From Wenzhouxiangella sp. (GTDB taxonomy: Bacteria; Pseudomonadota; Gammaproteobacteria; Xanthomonadales; Wenzhouxiangellaceae): 8,457 bases of DNA. The notes under the pieces were generated by a model that was not told the DNA's origin, did no database searches, and saw only the letters and a list, made by a program, of their open reading frames with translations. A program made the position numbers and the translations under genes. This document shows positions 6,526 through 8,457 of this stretch, one piece after another (the first letter of the stretch is position 1; each line of letters opens with the position of its first letter). The stretch is taken from assembly GCA_007127425.1 (NCBI GenBank), contig SKZJ01000305.1:1-8457 (forward strand). The letters run 5' to 3'.

Positions 6526-7574
6526 CGACGCAACCGGTAGTGCAACACATCCCCGACTGCCGGCCCGGCAGGGACCAGCAGACCTCCCATCTCAAAAAAC
6601 TGCTCGAGCCCGTCGCCGTTCAAGTTCAGTTCGAACTCCAGGCTCCGCTCCCTGGCCGCAACGATGCGCACGTCGTCGACGATGCCCAGATTGTCCAGGT
6701 ACGACTGCACCTCGGCGAACTGCACATCGTCGATGATTCCCTCGACCAACACGCGACGAACGCGTCCTTCGCCTTCGGCATCCCGGATGGCGTAACGGCC
6801 GGCCATGGTCGACGCCAGGCGTTCCATGCCACGGCGTACCAGCATGTCGCGGTACATCCCGGTATGTTGCAATCCACCATCGCTGCCGCCTACCCGCCAG
6901 GACCAGCGCGCCGACCAGATCGGGTCGGTCAGGCCACTCTCAACGCGAAGATCGAGCATCGCGATCACGCCGGCGCCGTAGCGCTCCGCGGCCGCAACCG
7001 ACGAATCAAGAAAGCCGCCGCGAATGTCGGGCAGCGTCACCTCGGCCATATCCAGTGCATCACCCAGCGGGTAGATGATATCCAGGCCCAGTCGTCGAGC
7101 GTGCTCGGCAACCACCGATTCCAGCCAGGGGTCGTCGGCGAAGGACACACCGTCCTCATCGTCAACCGCCAGCCACAAAAGAATCGCCGGACGCTCGCGC
7201 CCCCACCGCGGAACGCGATGCTCGCGCAGCAACCGGTTGATCGCCGGTTCGTCGAACTCGACGCGGGCACGCAGTTCCGAAACCGTCTCGCCGTCTTCGT
7301 CCAGTCGCTCGCGGCGCACGGTGTGCCGCGTCTGAATCAGGCTATTCACGTCGGCAGGGCCCAAACCGAAGCTTTCGACCGGCGATTGTTCCACCTGTCC
7401 GGTCAGGCGCACCAGCACCTCGTCGAGCGACCGCAGCAGCGCCTGGTTGTCGATTCTTCCGCCCTCGGCCAGCACCGCCTCGCCCACGTAAAGGTCACGC
7501 GCCATCGCTGCCGGCACCATGAGGACCAGAGCCAGTGCGAACAGTACGGACAGGTTTGAGAGAGAGCGGGTCAT
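6522..7574 (-). CDS. DUF2066 family exported protein, function unknown
   Basis: A 350-aa protein with a Sec-type signal peptide: MTRSLSN, a hydrophobic core (8-22) and a likely cleavage after AMA (23-25). The mature part matches the DUF2066 family as I know it: ALLRSLDEVLVRLTG (45-59), a central RPAILLWLAVDD (128-139), and a C-terminal half with a YLDNLGIVDDVRI segment resembling a small beta-alpha fold. The family lies next to purM and hda in Pseudomonas and relatives, and the same neighbourhood here supports the call. Its biochemical role is not known to me; it should act in the periplasm or at the envelope. The ATG at 7572-7574 has no purine-rich Shine-Dalgarno (the preceding bases read TTTCTCGAACTT). 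It heads the minus-strand operon with the phosphatidyltransferase and hda and is divergent from purM. Confidence 0.9.
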   Translation of the reverse strand: MTRSLSNLSVLFALALVLMVPAAMARDLYVGEAVLAEGGRIDNQALLRSLDEVLVRLTGQVEQSPVESFGLGPADVNSLIQTRHTVRRERLDEDGETVSELRARVEFDEPAINRLLREHRVPRWGRERPAILLWLAVDDEDGVSFADDPWLESVVAEHARRLGLDIIYPLGDALDMAEVTLPDIRGGFLDSSVAAAERYGAGVIAMLDLRVESGLTDPIWSARWSWRVGGSDGGLQHTGMYRDMLVRRGMERLASTMAGRYAIRDAEGEGRVRRVLVEGIIDDVQFAEVQSYLDNLGIVDDVRIVAARERSLEFELNLNGDGLEQFFEMGGLLVPAGPAVGDVLHYRLRR

Positions 7575-7663
7575 AAGTTCGAGAAAGATACCATACGCAG
7601 CAACCCGCAGCGGGCTCTCACTGCACCTCGATTTCGCCCGCCCACTGCGGGGACCGCACCGCT

Positions 7664-7820
7664 GGAAACGAAAAACGTAGAACGTGAAACGGGGGAACCC
7701 GCGCCGCCTTCGGATCTGACGGCGGTGGCCAACAGCAAGCCCCCGCCATTGGCCACCAAACCAAACCGAAGCCTCCGATCAAACCCCCGTTTTTCGTTTT
7801 ACGTTTTTACGTTTCACGTC
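7664..7820. repeat. Composite repeat: opposed GTRAAAC heptamer arrays flanking an inverted-repeat core
   Basis: This fills most of the 311-bp non-coding gap between DUF2066 and purM. The left array (7664-7690) reads GGAAAC, GAAAAAC, GTAGAAC, GTGAAAC and ends in GGGGG (7691-7695). The right array, on the opposite strand, begins with CCCCC (7784-7788) and continues GTTTTTC, GTTTTAC, GTTTTTAC, GTTTCAC (7789-7817); as reverse complement these are GTGAAAC, GTAAAAAC, GTAAAAC and GAAAAAC. The arms can therefore pair imperfectly around an 88-bp core. Base composition in the arms (A-runs on one side, T-runs on the other) differs sharply from the flanking genes. From memory, strings of GTGAAAC/GTAAAAC-type units occur between genes in other gammaproteobacterial genomes; not checked. 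It may be a palindromic non-autonomous element (MITE- or REP-like) or a structured 3'/5' region. No target duplication is evident. Confidence 0.65.
7724..7757. repeat. Perfect 9-bp inverted repeat in the core of the intergenic element
   Basis: GGTGGCCAA (7724-7732) and TTGGCCACC (7749-7757) are exact reverse complements separated by 16 nt (7733-7748, rich in C). Further out, TTCGG (7709-7713) is mirrored by CCGAA (7766-7770). Together with the opposed heptamer arrays outside, this gives a nested fold-back about 155 bp long. Confidence 0.6.
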
Positions 7821-7850
7821 TTGCGCCCGACACCGGCCACCCCATTCCAG

Positions 7851-7856
7851 TAAAAT
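7851..7856 (+). promoter_or_regulatory. Candidate -10 box for purM
   Basis: TAAAAT at 7851-7856 is a good -10 match, 29 nt before the purM ATG, which would give a leader of roughly 23 nt. No convincing -35 sits 16-18 bp upstream (CGACAC at 7828-7833 is poor). The leader (ACCAACCGCTTCCCCCCAACC) is pyrimidine- and A-rich with no Shine-Dalgarno sequence. The box lies 31 bp to the right of the heptamer-array element. No PurR-type operator was recognised. Confidence 0.35.
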
Positions 7857-7885
7857 CGCACTACACCAACCGCTTCCCCCCAACC

Positions 7886-8457
7886 ATGTCCAAGCCCAAG
7901 TCTCCCGGCCTCAGCTACCGCGATGCCGGTGTCGATATCGATGCCGGCAATGCGCTGGTCGATCGCATCAAGCCCCTGGTCGCCAGGGCTACCCGTCCCG
8001 AGGTGCTGGGCGGGCTGGGTGGTTTCGGCGGGCTGTTTCACCTCGGCGAACGATTTGATGATCCGGTGCTGGTCTCTGGCACCGACGGCGTCGGCACCAA
8101 GCTGCTGCTGGCGCGCCAGATGGACAAGCACGACACCATCGGTATCGACCTGGTCGCCATGTGCGTCAACGACATCCTGGTGTGCGGCGCCGAGCCGCTG
8201 TTCTTTCTCGACTACTTCGCCTGCGGCAAGCTCGAGGTCGATGCGGCTGCCGACGTGGTCGCCGGCATTGCTGAAGGCTGCCGCCAGGCCAACTGCGCCC
8301 TGATCGGCGGCGAGACGGCTGAGATGCCGGGCATGTACGGCCCGGGAGAGTACGACCTGGCCGGTTTCACCGTTGGCGCGGTCGAGCGCTCGGCGCTGAT
8401 CGACGGCTCGGGCATCGACGAAGACTGCGTGGTGCTTGGCCTGGCCTCCTCGGGCCC
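7886..8457 (+). CDS. purM: Phosphoribosylformylglycinamidine cyclo-ligase (AIR synthetase), 5' part
   Basis: Catalyses the ATP-dependent ring closure of FGAM to aminoimidazole ribonucleotide, the fifth step of purine synthesis, in the cytosol. The frame is open from the ATG at 7886 to the end of the window: 190 complete codons out of about 350 in the family, so the gene is cut by the window edge, not broken. Recognisable blocks are [17 protein letters not shown] at the N-terminus (9-25), the glycine-rich [10 protein letters not shown] (42-51), the ATP-binding [14 protein letters not shown] (63-76), [20 protein letters not shown] (85-104), and [12 protein letters not shown] (140-151), all typical of PurM. 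No Shine-Dalgarno precedes the ATG; it is accepted because the family N-terminus starts within a few residues of it. It is divergent from the DUF2066 operon; purN often follows purM in gammaproteobacteria and may lie beyond the edge. Confidence 0.97.
   Translation, partial: MSKPKSPGLSYRDAGVDIDAGNALVDRIKPLVARATRPEVLGGLGGFGGLFHLGERFDDPVLVSGTDGVGTKLLLARQMDKHDTIGIDLVAMCVNDILVCGAEPLFFLDYFACGKLEVDAAADVVAGIAEGCRQANCALIGGETAEMPGMYGPGEYDLAGFTVGAVERSALIDGSGIDEDCVVLGLASSG

Noticed and set aside
6426..7559. Plus-strand open frame of 377 codons opposite DUF2066
   Set aside because: Antisense to a gene with a signal peptide, family motifs and operon context; the translation is Arg/Gln/His-rich without domain features.
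7571..7759. Minus-strand 62-codon open frame in the DUF2066-purM gap
   Set aside because: It runs through the heptamer-array repeat, has no ribosome-binding site or recognisable motif, and ends at the DUF2066 start.
7664..7820. CRISPR array reading of the heptamer repeats
   Set aside because: Units are 7-8 nt, contiguous, degenerate and in opposed orientation; there are no 20-40 nt repeats with unique spacers and no cas genes.

Overview
The window is 8.5 kb of GC-rich (roughly 60-65% by eye), densely coded chromosomal DNA. It most likely comes from a gammaproteobacterium. The AsnB protein is close to the Escherichia coli type over its whole length. The block [hda - CDP-alcohol phosphatidyltransferase - DUF2066] divergent from purM is an arrangement typical of gammaproteobacteria such as Pseudomonas. 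The genus cannot be fixed from the sequence alone; a Xanthomonadales/Chromatiales-like lineage is a guess. Apart from repeat-like intergenic DNA there is no sign of a mobile island: no integrase, transposase, tRNA, rRNA or CRISPR array.

Layout from left to right. Bases 1-76 are non-coding and carry what looks like a dispersed intergenic repeat. Then come pntAB (alpha-2, 97 aa) and pntB (465 aa) of a three-subunit proton-translocating NAD(P) transhydrogenase; the alpha-1 gene is presumably just off the left edge. A 114-bp gap follows, with a weak hairpin and a promoter-like element overlaid by two dyad symmetries. That promoter would drive a 563-aa predicted lipoprotein of unknown function, followed only 6 bp later by asnB (asparagine synthetase B, 552 aa). 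asnB carries a perfect 12-bp inverted repeat just inside its 5' end. 

On the minus strand, reading right to left, lies a compact operon: a DUF2066 exported protein (350 aa), a CDP-alcohol phosphatidyltransferase (192 aa, TTG start overlapping the upstream stop as TTGA), and hda (224 aa from the chosen start). hda ends 16 bp from the asnB stop, tail to tail. 

The 311-bp divergent gap between DUF2066 and purM holds a striking structure: two oppositely oriented arrays of a degenerate GTRAAAC heptamer, each capped by a G5/C5 run, enclosing a further inverted repeat. purM (AIR synthetase) then runs off the right edge after 190 codons.

The protein-coding content is mostly housekeeping: redox/proton coupling (Pnt), asparagine synthesis, replication-initiation control (Hda), phospholipid synthesis and purine synthesis. 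I found no clear undescribed multi-gene system. The items most worth following are the unknown lipoprotein tied to asnB and its dyad-rich promoter, the hairpin inside asnB, and the heptamer-array repeat upstream of purM.
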